Shown here piece after piece: positions 11,095-23,241 of a DNA stretch of 64,000 nt (positions within the stretch are counted from its first letter, which is position 1; every line of letters starts with the position of its first letter). The position numbers and the translations under genes were made by a program. The DNA is from Megamerina dolium (lineage: Eukaryota; Arthropoda; Insecta; Diptera; Megamerinidae): NCBI GenBank assembly GCA_963854835.1, contig OY978529.1, forward strand, positions 50,481,026 through 50,545,025, written 5' to 3'. The notes under the pieces are model-generated. The model was given only the letters and a program-made list of their open reading frames with translations. It did no database searches and was not told where the DNA came from.

Positions 11095-14044
11095 TGTTGT
11101 TACTAGACCTTATATTTGGGTAAAATACAAATTTTTAAAAACATGGACCTTGCAATTTTTGGATACTTTTGTATCCAACATTTTGTATACACTTTTCGAG
11201 TGTACAAGCACATAATAAAAGTGTAGGTGATGTGCTACATAGCAACCAGAGTATAATTATACGTAGGTAATATAAATGAAAATTTGCATTCTACAATATT
11301 CAAGTACATATGCATAGTATTTTGTAATTATATATGTATAGGCGATTATAGTATGTACGTAGTAGAGTAGAGTACCAAATGATATGGCGCCAATGCAACC
11401 CAATTTAAATTTGTGCAACATTTCAATCAACAATTAATTTAGTTTTGCTCGTTTCGTTTCAATTCGATGGTACCGTTTAGTGTACTTACTTATTATGAGT
11501 ATTATTTGTACAAGTGTTTATGATACTCTGTAGTATACTCATGCGTGCTTAAATATGTGTACAAATGTGCATTCGTAAAGAATTTCCGCCTTGTATACAT
11601 ACTTCTGTGCGGTATGCTTGTGCAAATAGTAAATATTATTATAAAGTACTTACTTCTACTTTTATGTAGTTGTTGATGATGCCGATGTTGATGAAAAATA
11701 GAGTGAAGAAGAAGAACAAGCAGAACAATAATGAAGTGTGTGACATTCAAAATATAAACATAAAAATACATTTTGAATTGTATACATAAATATTAAGTAA
11801 TAAAATTAGAAAATTATGAATAAACCACATGCTGTACCATGCACCATGGGTGTAATCAACATGTGTGCATTAACAATAATAGAGACATCCCATATGCATA
11901 TTACTTGCTATATGTACATACATGCTGTGTGGCTGTTGCTACTGATGATGTTGATGATGATGTTGATAATGATGTTCTAACGATCTGTTGCAATTGTTCA
12001 TTTTAAATTGTTACCATTGATGATGATTATTTTAATGGAAGCTGATTGAATAATGATGATGATTATGACGATATGCCTTATCTACACAATAAATAATATT
12101 GTTTACATAATTAGCAATGAAATGTGTTCGAACAATATAAATTTTATCGCATTTCTAATCAATTATTAGCCATTTTATTAACAATAATAACCAATCTTAA
12201 TTTTTTTCATTTTAATCGATATAAAATATTCTGAATTCTTAGATAAAATAAATCGATAAGTGTAATATTCGATAAAAAAATATTTATAAATTTCCTTGTA
12301 CCGGGTATTTAACAAATTAGCGAATAAAAACGAACTTGAGAAGAGTGCTTAATTTAAAACAACAACAAAAAAAAAAGTCAAATGAAAAAGAAATTATCCT
12401 TTTCATTACCTTTCTATGCAAGTACTTATACAATATTTTTGAAAGTGGGAAAGCTACTAGAAATTTCATAGAATAGAATCTGCAAATTGGGCTATTTCAT
12501 TCACCGTGGGAACTCCGGTGAAAGTCACATCGAAACTTTTTCATACAAATTTTCAGAAGTGTCAATCTAAAGCAAAACTCTGTGCAAAATTTGAGCCAAA
12601 TCTAAGAGGTTGGAGTCGATTGCCTGTTGCTTTTAATATGAAATAATGGAATAGACGATTATTATTATTTTTATTTTGCATTTAACAACAACAATAACAA
12701 TAATATACGAACAAAAACACAACAACTCTAAAAGGGATTTGCTTTAAGGATATTTTTATTTAATATTTCCCCAGACATGTAACATTACAATTGTATAGAG
12801 CTCTTCATAAGTATACTTGTACTCAACTCAGCCTCACACACACACACACACACACACCCACACACCCACACACAATATACACACTTATACTACAAATTAA
12901 AATCGTTGAAAATCCTTTTCATGTCAACACAGATTATGCTGCAAGCAAAATGATAAAAACAAAAATATGGCGCATGGGAAAAATGAAGACAAAGTGCAGA
13001 AGTAGATGAAGAAGAAGAAGAAAGAACTGGTAGCTATGAAACCCCAAATGACAACGAAGAGGGGAATAAACGGAAGGAATATATGTATAGAGGAAATAAA
13101 GGAAAACAGAGAAAATGTTTCATTGTTTAAGCGGAAAAGGCAAACAAAACTAAGCGTGAAAAGTCGCTTCCCATCGTCAATCGAGTATGCTTGAGTATGT
13201 GTGTGTGTGTATCAGTGCATGTGAGCATGTGTGGGTGAGTTTCAAAAAGTCTTTGATTGTGTGTTCATACAATTTTGTGTATGTGAGGATGCGGCTTTGT
13301 ATTACTTTGCTTGTTGTTATTATTGTTGATGTTGTTATACTCGGTTAACGTAATAGAATTGTTGCGTTGACTTGTTGTTTTGGTTTTTTTCAGTTTTTTT
13401 TTTGTGTTTTTTTGAGCTCTAATATGAATGTGAGGCCTGATTGAGCAAAATTGGTGAGAAAATGTTCTTTTATTTTTTATTTCGATCAATTCAAACTTTT
13501 TAACTTTTCTTTTTCTCCCCATATGTTTTTGTTATTTCTTGCCATTGGGTGTATTAAAATGAATTATAGTACATGTGGTTTTGTTGTTCGTTCTTTTTTT
13601 GTTTTGGTAATGATCACAATGTATTTAGAGGATGAAAAAGAGTGGTATTGTGTTGACATAAGATGATTGTTTTCTGATTGAAGTAAAATTAATATGTGGT
13701 CCGAAATGTAGGTGTGCTTGGTTGTGACTTATTGCGATGTTCTGTAAAGCAGAGAATAACAACACAAAAATGCAAGTGACACATAACATTCGACATTAGG
13801 TAGAGTCGGTAACAAAATTCGACAATTTTTTTTTCAAATGATTAGAGAAGTAGTATTCAACCATTAAAAAATAAATAAATACAATTATTTTTACATAATT
13901 AAAGAAACTAAGAGGCAAATTTCCGGGCACGTACATATTTATTTTCAATAAAATCTTTGTCGATCGTGATAACTTATTGAAATGACTATTGATTGAAAAC
14001 ATTTTTCCATTAGGTGATTCTTATATGAAAAGTCAGAAATGGTG
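11095..14044. other. AT-rich non-coding DNA with simple repeats
   Basis: Holds GATGATGTTGATG-like trinucleotide sequence (about 11940-12060), a CA microsatellite (12834-12874), a purine-rich tract on the + strand (about 12960-13180) and a following GT/T-rich tract. No homology-supported coding region is visible. Confidence 0.55.
12834..12874. repeat. (CA)n microsatellite
   Basis: A near-continuous CA run interrupted by CCCACACACCCACA variants. Confidence 0.9.
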
Positions 14045-14170
14045 GGTGCCTTAGCTCAGTGTTTAATGCGCTGGCCTTTTGATCTGTATTTTGTGGGTGC
14101 AATCCTCCACTGTGACAATTTTAATTTCGATACGATTTATCTTTCAAATAGTACCCAATTGGCTTGGTTT
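14045..14170 (+). mobile_element. tRNA-derived SINE, copy S3, 5' part
   Basis: GGTGCCTTAGCTCAGTG at the 5' end aligns with the head of S1 (GGTGCCGTAGCTCAGTG), and CTTTTGATCTGTA, GGTGCAATCCTCC and the body start ATTTCGATACGATTT...CTTTCAAATAGTACCC align with S1's CTTCTGATCTGTA, GGTTCAATCCCC and ATATCGAAAAG...CTTTCGAACGGTGTCC. The B box has decayed and the body is lost beyond about 14170. It lies on the opposite strand to S1. Confidence 0.65.
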
Positions 14171-16851
14171 TTAGAAAAATATCTAGAAAAATATTTAGTT
14201 TAAAATCATGGTCTGGTTGGGGCTTTAAAACACAGTTTCGTTTTTCCACCTACTGTGAGTCATAGATGGGTGTCCTTACCCTTCAAGTATACTAGTGGAG
14301 ATTTTTGATCTGCTAGAGTAGAAAATAGATCAAACGCAGACATTTTTCAACCCATTTCTATACGTGCGTGCTGTATATCCATTGCTTTAATTTATGTACA
14401 TTTTTTTAAACTTATCTTATAAGCAGAAAAAAGCGTTATCAACAAAGGAAGAGAAGAACCATATACTCTTCAACAATTTTTTGATACTCTATCTATTAAA
14501 ACATGCATGCATATTTCGTTGACATCAACAAAAGTCGCACCAAACCATGATCCGTTTGTTTCATAATTTATATTGTGTCGTCGCTTCAGTCAAAGTTCAT
14601 GTCTAACAACTATACCTATATTTATTTGTGTTTGTTTATTTTGTTTATTATTTCTTTCAACTATAAAGTTAGAAACTTGATGCAATTTCGACTTTTTCTA
14701 TTATTGTTGTTTGCCACTTGGAAGAGAATTTATTTATGACTGTTTGGATTGAGCCATTACTTCGGAAGTTGTAGCTATATATAATATATAGTATATATTG
14801 ATATAAGACTGTTTGCTATTATTTCTTTATTGTTGCGTCGATAAATTTGATTTTATTTTTCATCACCACCTAGAATAGAATGATGGAAAAGAAAAAGTTT
14901 TATAAATACAATGTTATAGACTGATACGAAATTTAGCTACCTATCTAATTTAATATTGTATGTAATATATAATATATTGTATATAATATATAATATATAA
15001 TATAAAATATATAATATGTAATATATAATATATAATATATAATATATAATATTTAATATATAATATGTAATATATAATATCACCGAAGCAGCTTAAAACT
15101 GATATTTAAGCAGCTTATTAATTACCACTAATACAATAGAAGAAATGCAATTGCGTATTATATAAATTGCCGAAAAGTGTGCTGTATACCCTTATTCGTT
15201 ACACATTTTAACAAATTTCTTTATACTTTAGAGTGCCTGTATAATAATTTAATTTTTTTCCCCCCTCTTTTTTTCATTTTAATCATGCGTAACATAGTAA
15301 GAGAGCACCTGAAAATAGTAATTCTAAGACTTTAACAGCTGCTCTGTACTTAAAAAAAAAAAAAACAGAACTTCAAGTTATTAAGAATAAAGAGTGAGTA
15401 CTAAAATATAAAGTGACACTGCTTAATACGTACAAGTCAATAAATTAGCTGGCTTATAAACGTAGTTATGTACGAGAGAGCGGAAAACATTTTTCAAAAT
15501 AAGAATTAGTACAAAACATGCAGTATTATGCAGGTGTAAATTGTATACAAACGGTTTACCTACCATTGGATATTAAATTATTCTGACGATATATTCAAAA
15601 GGTGAATGTTATTAATCGATCATGATTTGAAATTTGTATGCTTCTTTTATAATACATACATATAGGTTTACATATAACAGGTGCTCGTGCTTGGATAAAA
15701 GCAAATAAGAGGAATAACAATTAATTTGTTTGTATTATTGTTTACTGATAGCAAATGCTAGTCACTACAACTTATGGGGATTGCTTTTATGCAAGTTTTA
15801 TCACTAAAAACTGATCATACACTTATGTTGTTGGTCCTAACTATATTTTGAGTAAATATATTAATTTAATTAAAGTTATTTTAATTAAACCAAATAGGTG
15901 TTGCTTTTTTCGACAACCTCCTTCTGAATGAAACATTTTATTCTGTTATTTATCTCTTTAGAAAAATACTAGATGTATTTTTTCATAATTCTATTTATAA
16001 AATATTAATAAACTTTATTTATATATTCTTTTTTCAATACTGACTACCATTAAATGTGATAGGTGTGGCTCCATTTTCTCCATTTGCTTGTTGATACAAA
16101 ATAAACAATTAGATCAAATAGAATAACAAAAAAATTATACACGCCAACACTATAATACCTAATAAATATAAACTAAGAACATACGCATGTAAGTATATAA
16201 AGTCATTTGTCAACAGTTTAATACTGAACAATAACCAGTTCAAAATCAAATACCAGTAGCCTGACATAGTATAGAGTAGTACTTAGATGAAACGGAAGCG
16301 CCAAGTGTCAGCCAGTGGTGTTGCACGCATACATATATGTACCTAATCTTCTCATTCATTCATATGTCATTTCCAAGTACAAATTACAATCTGACATGGC
16401 ATGCGACGTGGTTGACATCGTCAAAACAGGTTTCGCTAAAACCAATGCACGCAATCGGATACACACGCATGCATTGTAAAGTAGAATAAAACAAAAATCG
16501 AAGAGATGAACAAATAGGAGGCACGCATAACAAACATATATATATATTGTAGTATGTAATTAAATATTATAAATGCTTGCCTACATATGACCACCTGTGG
16601 ATTGATGCATTGACAGGATGACTACTTTTGTTTAACATTCGTTTATGGGTGTGGACTGTCATATAATAAAATTGTCAATTGATCATATTGGAATTGTTAT
16701 GATTAATTATATGTATGTACATCAATCTGAATGAAATAGAATTTAATTTGAATTGCATTGTAATAATTTTTTACTATAAACGTCATACTCAAATACTCTA
16801 AATTGTAAATATTTAATAATAATGCTTTTGTTGTTTTTCTTCTCATTTCAG
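14171..16851. other. AT-rich non-coding DNA, probable intron
   Basis: Includes a low-complexity block of TAATATATAATATG-type sequence (14945-15083). The right end is a pyrimidine-rich tract leading into the splice acceptor at 16850-16851. No other gene is recognised. Confidence 0.6.
14945..15083. repeat. Low-complexity ATAATAT tandem sequence
   Basis: Irregular runs of ATATAAT/ATGTAAT units over about 140 bp. Confidence 0.85.
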
Positions 16852-16872
16852 ATTAATAACCATAGTGTGTAA

Positions 16873-16899
16873 ATGTTGCGATTAATTCTATACGCATAA
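16873..16899 (+). CDS. Upstream ORF in the host leader (8 codons)
   Basis: ATG at 16873 opens MLRLILYA followed by TAA, entirely inside the leader and out of frame with the main start 50 nt downstream. Such short upstream ORFs can lower translation of the main ORF. Whether this one is translated cannot be told from sequence. Confidence 0.35.
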   Translation: MLRLILYA

Positions 16900-16949
16900 A
16901 TAAAATAATCATAACATATAGTGATAATTGAAAAATCATACATAAGAAA

Positions 16950-16998
16950 ATGTCTTACTATCTGGATGTGATTCTTTTATTCATATTTTTTGCAATAG
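16950..16998 (+). CDS. First coding exon of an unidentified secreted or membrane protein
   Basis: Encodes MSYYLDVILLFIFFAI plus one base of the next codon, so the intron is phase 1. The stretch LDVILLFIFFAI is a hydrophobic core of signal-peptide length. A short signal-peptide exon followed by a phase 1 intron is common in genes for secreted and cell-surface proteins such as immunoglobulin-superfamily members, because extracellular domains are often phase 1 modules. The protein cannot be named from 16 residues. No continuation exon was recognised in the remaining 47 kb, so the next intron would be very long, which is in keeping with developmental or neuronal genes of flies. The alternative, a chance ATG between cryptic splice sites, remains possible. 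Confidence 0.55.
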
Positions 16999-19056
16999 GT
17001 AAGTGTAATATTTATTAATTTTTTATCAAAATATGCTAAAAAAAATATGAAATTTTCCTATTGATATTTTATTATTATAGAATTTTTCTCTATTACTTTA
17101 ATTCATTTTATTTATGAAATAGTCCGTAATGATTCTGAATTATCATAGCTAGGCCGATGGGGTAATATTTTCACTACTTATGCATTAAATTACCTTTTTG
17201 GAACTCATTGCAATTTTTCTGCATAAAAATAGTAGAAGAAAATTATTACAAATTTGCACTTAAATTGAAATAGACAGGCGTCTTTTACGCATTCAGCTAT
17301 GTGTAGTGATTATATGGTTGTGTGGAGCTACGCATACATTACATAGTAGAATCATAAAGTCTTTTGCATGGATGACATTTTCACTTTTTACATAAATATT
17401 ACTTAATTTCAATTGACGGCCACCAGACTGGAAATGCATAGAAAACTGGAAATATATTCTAAATAGTAATCAAAAAATTTTTATTTAATTCGTAAATGTT
17501 CTTCTATATGCAATTGAAATTAATTGTATCAAATATATATATGAATGAGATGATGATATTCATTCGCTTAAGAATTGTCTATGATATTGTGATTTTGCAC
17601 AATACAATTATTAATTTCATATGATTAAGATTTGTTTGAATATATTGAAATCTGATGATATCAAATGACAGAGTTTTTTACAGTTTATTTACAAAGCTCT
17701 TTTGGAAGCTTTATATCAGTAGCATTTAATTGTCGAAGCAATGCGACAGTCTTACTGTCTGGTGTCTTTAAAATTAAGATTGATATGTACATATATGTAT
17801 TTCTATGATTCCAATAGAGTGCGGAGTTTGAGCGCCTCTTTGAGAATTTACTATGCTATAGCGTAAGCAATGTCGTTACAAATATTAATAGATCGATTCA
17901 TTAAATTTGTAAAAACTATATCTTACTTAAAGTATTAATTTAGTATCTCAAAAAAAAAAAATGATTACTTGACGAAATCATCATGCTAGCAGCTTTGCCT
18001 ATAAATTTTTGGTGAAAAGTAATGAAAAAAGAAAAAAGACGACAAAAATTACTATAAATTTTAAATGGCTCTTTTGTCGGTGTTTATTCAATTTAACGGT
18101 TGGCAAAGAAAATAAAAAAATAAAAATGCAACTAAATCTACAGAAGCTTTGCTTCATGCAAAAAAAAAAAAATACGACTGAGAATATACTGTTTACTCTA
18201 GTAGATACAAGTACCTGCAAGTACAATATATGTATGTAGTATATTATTGGTAGCACAACAACTTACTTTTAGTACTAGGAACATACTATGTATACAGTGT
18301 ATACAGTAATTCAACGAATATGTACTGTACATAGTACGAATACATAGTACATACACAGATTCTAAATAAGCATAAAGAACCTATGCTGCTTTTTATGTAT
18401 TTCCAGCAATCCGTTTTTTTTTCTTCGAGTACACGCTTTGGCAACAATTTTCGTGTTTTTTTGTTTGTTTCTTTATTACTTATTTTTTTTTTGCATAAAT
18501 TTTCTATGTACTTGAATGCTCATTCAAAGGATATCCTTTTTCAAATTTATATGTAAATTTTACCATCGAATGAAATTTCGCGATTTTTTTTTTCGTTCTT
18601 GTAACTAGTTGTAAGCACCTACAACAATATTGATATTTGATTAAAATACTCGTTTTCGTGTTCATTCAACTTTAACATGGAAATGATGAAAGTGTGATTA
18701 TGATTGCTTTAAAATTGTTAGAAAAGTTTTTAAAATTTACATTAAGCGTAACGTTTTTATTGTGGCGCTTAAATATAGCAACAAATTTAACAAATACTTA
18801 ATGTATATGCTTCGTACTGACTGAAACATTAAATATAAATTATTCTATACAACATTGAATTATACAACGACAAGTTGTAATTTTGTTGATATTACATATA
18901 AATATTTGTATAGGGGATAGGTCCACATGTTGGTGCGGTTTTTGTTTTTGGGAAATATTAACAAAAATAAAGTTCTGTGAACAACAGTTTTCTTGGATTT
19001 GCTACAAATCTGATAAAAAAATGCATTCGAAGCCTTCTGAAGTAAAAAATAATAAG
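16999..19056. other. Probable intron, non-coding
   Basis: Starts with the donor GTAAGTG. AT-rich with T and A runs and palindromic GTACATAGTAC-type sequence near 18270-18360. Short frames at 18009-18256 overlap on opposite strands and are chance. Confidence 0.55.
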
Positions 19057-19632
19057 AAAAATCTCCTTACAGTCGGCTGGGGCCGACCAAACTATACCCT
19101 GCATATGTAGATTTATATATAAAAAGTTTACTCGAATATCCAACTTTTCTTTTATTTCCACTTTTCGAGAAACAATTTTTGCATATACTACTAATTTACA
19201 CCCGAAATATGGTTGACTTTGACGAAGTAAAAGGATTTTAAGATAATTCCGAGGCTTAGTATGGGAGCTATATAAAAAGTGGGCGTGGCTTACCACTTTC
19301 TAGTAAATCCAATTAATTTTTTAATGTTAATCCACACCTTAAATTTGGTGTCCTACGTTGAATAGTTATGGTGGTTAACATTTTTGTTTAATTTCCTCAA
19401 CTTTGTATGGGAGCCCCAATAAGAAGATTATTATTCCGACTACGATATTAATTTAAGTGTCAATTATGGTTATTGTAGACATAAGATTGCCTAAGTTACA
19501 GCTGTTTCAATTTAAAATTTGTATGGGGGCTACGATAAACACTGTGCGTGGTGCGCCCATTTTCTGTGAGCCTAGTTGCTCGTACAATACTAATCCATAC
19601 GCTAAGTCTCGTTGTCCTAGGCTAAATGGTTT

Positions 19633-19641
19633 GTAAGCTAT
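19633..19641. repeat. 9-bp target duplication, left of Jockey-clade copy 2
   Basis: GTAAGCTAT, repeated at 23233-23241. The uninterrupted site is seen in E2 and E3 as GTAAGCTATGGAGC. Confidence 0.92.
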
Positions 19642-19799
19642 TTTTTTTTTTTTTTTTTTTTTTAACAAGCTTTTTTATTGAATCTTTCTAAAATTACTTA
19701 GAAACTAACAATATGTAATCAAATCTTACAAACTAAATAAAATTATGTGATATTCCCTACGTTCCATCACAATTTGTTGAGTCAAGAGGTATAGCAATT

Positions 19800-22447
19800 T
19801 CACAGCATATTCAGTGTGTCTTTTCTTTTTAATCGACGATGCCCCGTGCTCAGCAACAATTGCCTAGCAAGGGGATTCGGATGACTGTGTAATTTTTGAA
19901 TGTAGCTTCTGCAAGACATTGCAACTTCCTCAGAAATTGTGGGTACATTTAAATCTCGATGGATGTTAACGTTCCTCATATACCAAGGCGCGTTTACAAT
20001 AATTCGCAGACACTTGGATTGTATTCGCTGCAATTTTTCGATATTTGAAGGAGATGCGGTGCCCCAAAACTGAATACCATAAGTCCGATTGGCTTCAGGA
20101 TTGCTTTATATAATAGCACTTTGTATTCGAGATTCAACTTTGATCTTTTGTGTAACAGCCACCATAACTGATTAATTTTAAGCTTGATCTGAGTTTTCTT
20201 TGCCTCTATGTGATTTTTCCAGGTCAGCCTTCTGTCGAGGTGAATACCCAAGTACTTTGTTGAGGAACATTGTGGAACTGATTGGCCATTAATTTTAAGT
20301 GGGGGACATGTATCTGGCCTTAGCGTGAAGGTTACATGTACGCTCTTTGATTCATTGACTTTTATACGCCATTTTGCTAGCCAGATTTCGAGAGAATCGA
20401 TATGAGTCTGCAGGAGTTTAGTAGCTTCTATGGGGTTAGAGCGAGAGCACAATATTGCCGTATCATCTGCAAAGGTCGATATAAATGTATGGTTATTGCT
20501 GGGCATATCTGTAGTGTATAAGAGATACAGTAAGGGGCCCAAAACGCTTCCTTGAGGAACGCCAGCGTGAATATCCAATGGATTTGTTGTGTAATCCTTG
20601 TGATGTACAAGAAATTGTCTTTTCGTGAGGTAGCTACTAAGCAATGAGGAGACATTTGCAGGCAGTAATAGTTTGAGTTTGTAAATAAGGCCATCGTGCC
20701 ATACTTTATCGAAAGCTTGAGTGATATCAAGAAAGACAGCTGAGCAATACTTTTTTTCTTCAAAAGTGTTCCTTATCAGAGTTACAATGCGGTGGACTTG
20801 TTCTATTGTGCCGTGCTGTTTTCTAAATCCAAACTGATGTTGAGGAATCAGTTGGTTGAGATTAATAAATGGAGTTATATTCATGACAAGTAGCTTTTCG
20901 AATACTTTAGAAAGTAGAGGCAGGAGGCTGATAGGTCTGTACGATGCAACTTTTGTAGGGTCTTTTCCTGGTTTTGCTATCATAATAATTTTTGAAGTTT
21001 TCCAGCATTTGGGATAGTGTTTAATACGAAGGATAACATTGAAAATGTGCATCAGATGAATTACTGAAGCCGGAGGTAGCTCTTTTATCATTTTACCGGT
21101 AATTTTATCTGGACCAGGTGATTTTTTTGGGTTTAAATCTTTATAAATTGCTTTGAATATGTCCTTTTTTTTAATTTTGAGCGTTATTGAGCAAGGTTGA
21201 GAAGTTAATTTTGGTAATGAGGACTGTGAAGAAGGTGGATTGGGTGTAAACACACTTTTTAGGTGGTTTGCAAAAGCCAAACCCTTCTCACAGTTGCTTC
21301 TAGCTCAATTACCGTCACTCAAACGGATGGGGGAATCAGTGAGAATTGGCCGATTTGATTTTTTTGCTGATTTCCACAAAGAGTAGTCTGACGCTTCACC
21401 AGGTGTTAATTTCGCTATGTGCTCTTCTAACTCTTTGTTGTTTTTATTTTTTAAGGCTTGCTTTAACTTTCGAGTGCAGTGCTGTAGCTGTGTTTTCAGA
21501 TTCGGTGATCTGAATTCTTGCCATTGTCTTCGGAGTCTTCTTTTTTGTCTTACTAGCAATTCAATATCGGCTGGTGTGTATGGGCTATAGTTTGATTGCT
21601 TGCATACCTTTGTGCAGGTGGCTGAGCTGAGAGCTAATGAGAGCAGCTGGTTGAATTTTTCGAGTGCTGAGTCTACATCGTGTCCATTTCTTAATACAGT
21701 ACTCAGAGGAAGATGGGAATTTATATATTTCTTGAATTTTAACCAGTCTATTTTCTTTCTAACGCAATTGCTTTGGGGGTTTGGTGATTTTATAGATATT
21801 ACCGTGGGTGAGTGGTCAGATGATAGATCATAATTACACTCTGTGGAGATATTTTCCATCTGCAAACCTTTGGCGACTCCAAAGTCTATGAGATCGGGTA
21901 TTTTCCTCTTGTCCGTCGGCCAATATGTCGGTTGACCATTTGAAATAACATCGTAGCCGTGGTTAGTGATGATTGAACATAGTCTTTTGCCTTTTGGAGT
22001 TATTAATCGGGAGCCCCAGTGAGTGTGTTTGGCGTTGAAATCGCCAGCAACCAAGAATTTGCTACCAAGAGTTGAGAAAAATTCTTTATATTGCTGTTCG
22101 GTAATACTGTATCTTGGGGGACAGTATATCGCAGATATTACTAGCTTAGAGATGTATTCTTCCAGACATATAGATGTTGCTTGCAAGTAGACGCTACTGA
22201 AATCTTCGAGAACATGATGTTTTATTCTGCTTTTTATCAATATGGCAGTTCCTCCGCGTGCCTTACCATGCGGATGATTTGTGGTGTACAGTTTGTAATA
22301 TGGTATTTGGTAGCAATTTTTGTCAGTGAAATGGGTCTCAGATATCATCATTATGTCGATTTGGTTGGATGCAAGGAATTGAATTAGCTCCAAACGGTGC
22401 TGGCTTAAGCCGTTGGCGTTCCAGTGGCATATCTTGAGACAACTCAT
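19800..22447 (-). pseudogene. Jockey-clade ORF2: AP-type endonuclease + reverse transcriptase, two lesions
   Basis: Starts at ATG 22447. The endonuclease (about residues 1-230) shows CHWNANGL, ISETHF, VAGDFNAKHTHWGS, IPDLIDFG and SSDHSPTV, carrying the Asn, Glu, Asp/Asn and Asp-His catalytic positions of the exonuclease III-like fold. A linker ends where copy 1 begins. RT motifs follow: SPGPDKITGKM, YRPISLLPLLSK, QAFDKVWHDGL, GVPQGSVLGPL and FADD. Two lesions are visible against copy 1: TGG to TGA at 21305-21307 in the linker, and loss of one base near 20084-20087 that shifts the frame from KPIW to KPIG; the right frame resumes as IQSKCLRIIVNAPWY and ends NML at 19800. The start overlaps the ORF1 stop as ATGA. 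Nothing resembling RNase H follows the RT. Confidence 0.95.
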
Positions 22448-23232
22448 GGTCTGGATAGCAATGTTTGGAGTAACATCGATTGATTTTTCATCATTTCTTG
22501 CATCATTGTTTGCATTGAGTTCATGAATTGGTTCATATTCTGAATTAATGTTTGAAGCAAATGTTCAAGGGTACTTGGCTGTTGGGTGGGCAGTGAGTGT
22601 TTCTGCTCATTATTTACATTGCTTTGTTGGTGTGTGTTTTGTTTTAACACGCTAGCGTATGAATTGGTTTGATTCTTGTTTGGGATTGCAGAGAAGAATT
22701 GTGTTGCATCAATATTTTGTCTCTTACTTGAGTTGGCTATCTGAGTTTGCTCAACTGGTTTTAGAGGTTGATTGCTAGCGGAGAAATTTAGCTTTAGGGT
22801 TGTATATACTGGGCAACCTCTATAATTTGCGGTGTGATTACCTCCACAATTGCTGCATTTTTTCATGCTAGCATCGCCTTTAGATTTTGGGCATATGTTT
22901 GATTTATGGAGATCTCCACAAATCACACAAACAGCTGGCAGGGTACAATATGTCTTAGTATGTCCATATTCTTGGCAGTTACTGCACTGAGGAGGTCCAG
23001 TTCTCTTATGGGGTTCTTCGATTGTGATTTTGCGATGCAATAAATATCGAATTTTATATATGGGGTGTACTTCACCTTTTTTCAGGGGTTTTGTTTCAGG
23101 CTGAAGCTCAATACGATATAACGGTTGAGGTATATTGCTCTTGTTGAGAATGTTGAATACTGTTTTGGCTTGAAAACCTTCTTCCTGAAGGCCAAGTTTG
23201 ATTTCGTTAATGTCAACGTTGGGTTCGATATG
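22444..23232 (-). CDS. Jockey-clade ORF1 (gag-like zinc-knuckle protein), 5'-truncated
   Basis: Open from the truncation at 23232 to TGA at 22444-22446, about 262 codons. The upstream part (INEIKLGLQEEGFQAKTVFN, YRIELQPE, YKIRYLLHRKITIEEP) matches the region that precedes the zinc knuckles in jockey-type gag proteins. Three knuckles follow: CSNCQEYGHTKTYC, CVICGDLHKSNIC and CSNCGGNHTANYRGC. The tail is rich in Gln and Asn and ends with a Met/Gln-rich amphipathic stretch. Such proteins bind element RNA and form the cytoplasmic and nuclear RNP. The original start codon is lost. The last codons overlap ORF2 by the tetranucleotide ATGA (22444-22447), suggesting coupled termination and reinitiation. 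Confidence 0.9.
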   Translation of the reverse strand, partial: HIEPNVDINEIKLGLQEEGFQAKTVFNILNKSNIPQPLYRIELQPETKPLKKGEVHPIYKIRYLLHRKITIEEPHKRTGPPQCSNCQEYGHTKTYCTLPAVCVICGDLHKSNICPKSKGDASMKKCSNCGGNHTANYRGCPVYTTLKLNFSASNQPLKPVEQTQIANSSKRQNIDATQFFSAIPNKNQTNSYASVLKQNTHQQSNVNNEQKHSLPTQQPSTLEHLLQTLIQNMNQFMNSMQTMMQEMMKNQSMLLQTLLSRP

Positions 23233-23241
23233 GTAAGCTAT
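23233..23241. repeat. 9-bp target duplication, right of Jockey-clade copy 2
   Basis: GTAAGCTAT, identical to 19633-19641; Helentron sequence resumes with GGAGCTTAAAA. Confidence 0.92.

Larger units (their letters stand above)
16852..16998 (+). other. Host gene exon: 5' UTR plus first coding codons
   Basis: A pyrimidine-rich tract ends in TTTTTCTTCTCATTTCAG (acceptor AG at 16850-16851). 147 bp later stands the donor ATAG|GTAAGTG (GT at 16999-17000), a near-perfect fly donor. The enclosed segment has a 98-nt leader, then ATG in a good fly context (AAAAATGTC). The combination of acceptor, donor, start context and hydrophobic reading frame makes a real exon much more likely than chance in this AT-rich DNA, but no homolog was recognised. 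If real, the surrounding kilobases on both sides are introns of a + strand gene. Confidence 0.65.
19642..23232 (-). mobile_element. Jockey-clade LINE copy 2 (3.6 kb, 5'-truncated in ORF1)
   Basis: On the minus strand: truncated ORF1 with zinc knuckles, ORF2 with endonuclease and RT, a short 3' UTR with AATAAA and a poly(A) tail (T run 19642-19663). It is inserted in Helentron E1 with a 9-bp duplication, and the empty site is preserved in the two sister Helentrons, so its limits are exact. It is closely related to copy 1 at 7026-8913 and supplies the upstream region that copy 1 lacks. One nonsense mutation and one frameshift in ORF2 make it inactive. Confidence 0.95.

Noticed and set aside
18958..19296. 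112-aa minus-strand frame, also at 31292 and 51490
   Set aside because: It covers the Helentron hairpin end and differs at its ends according to the flanking DNA. Repeat-borne, not a gene.
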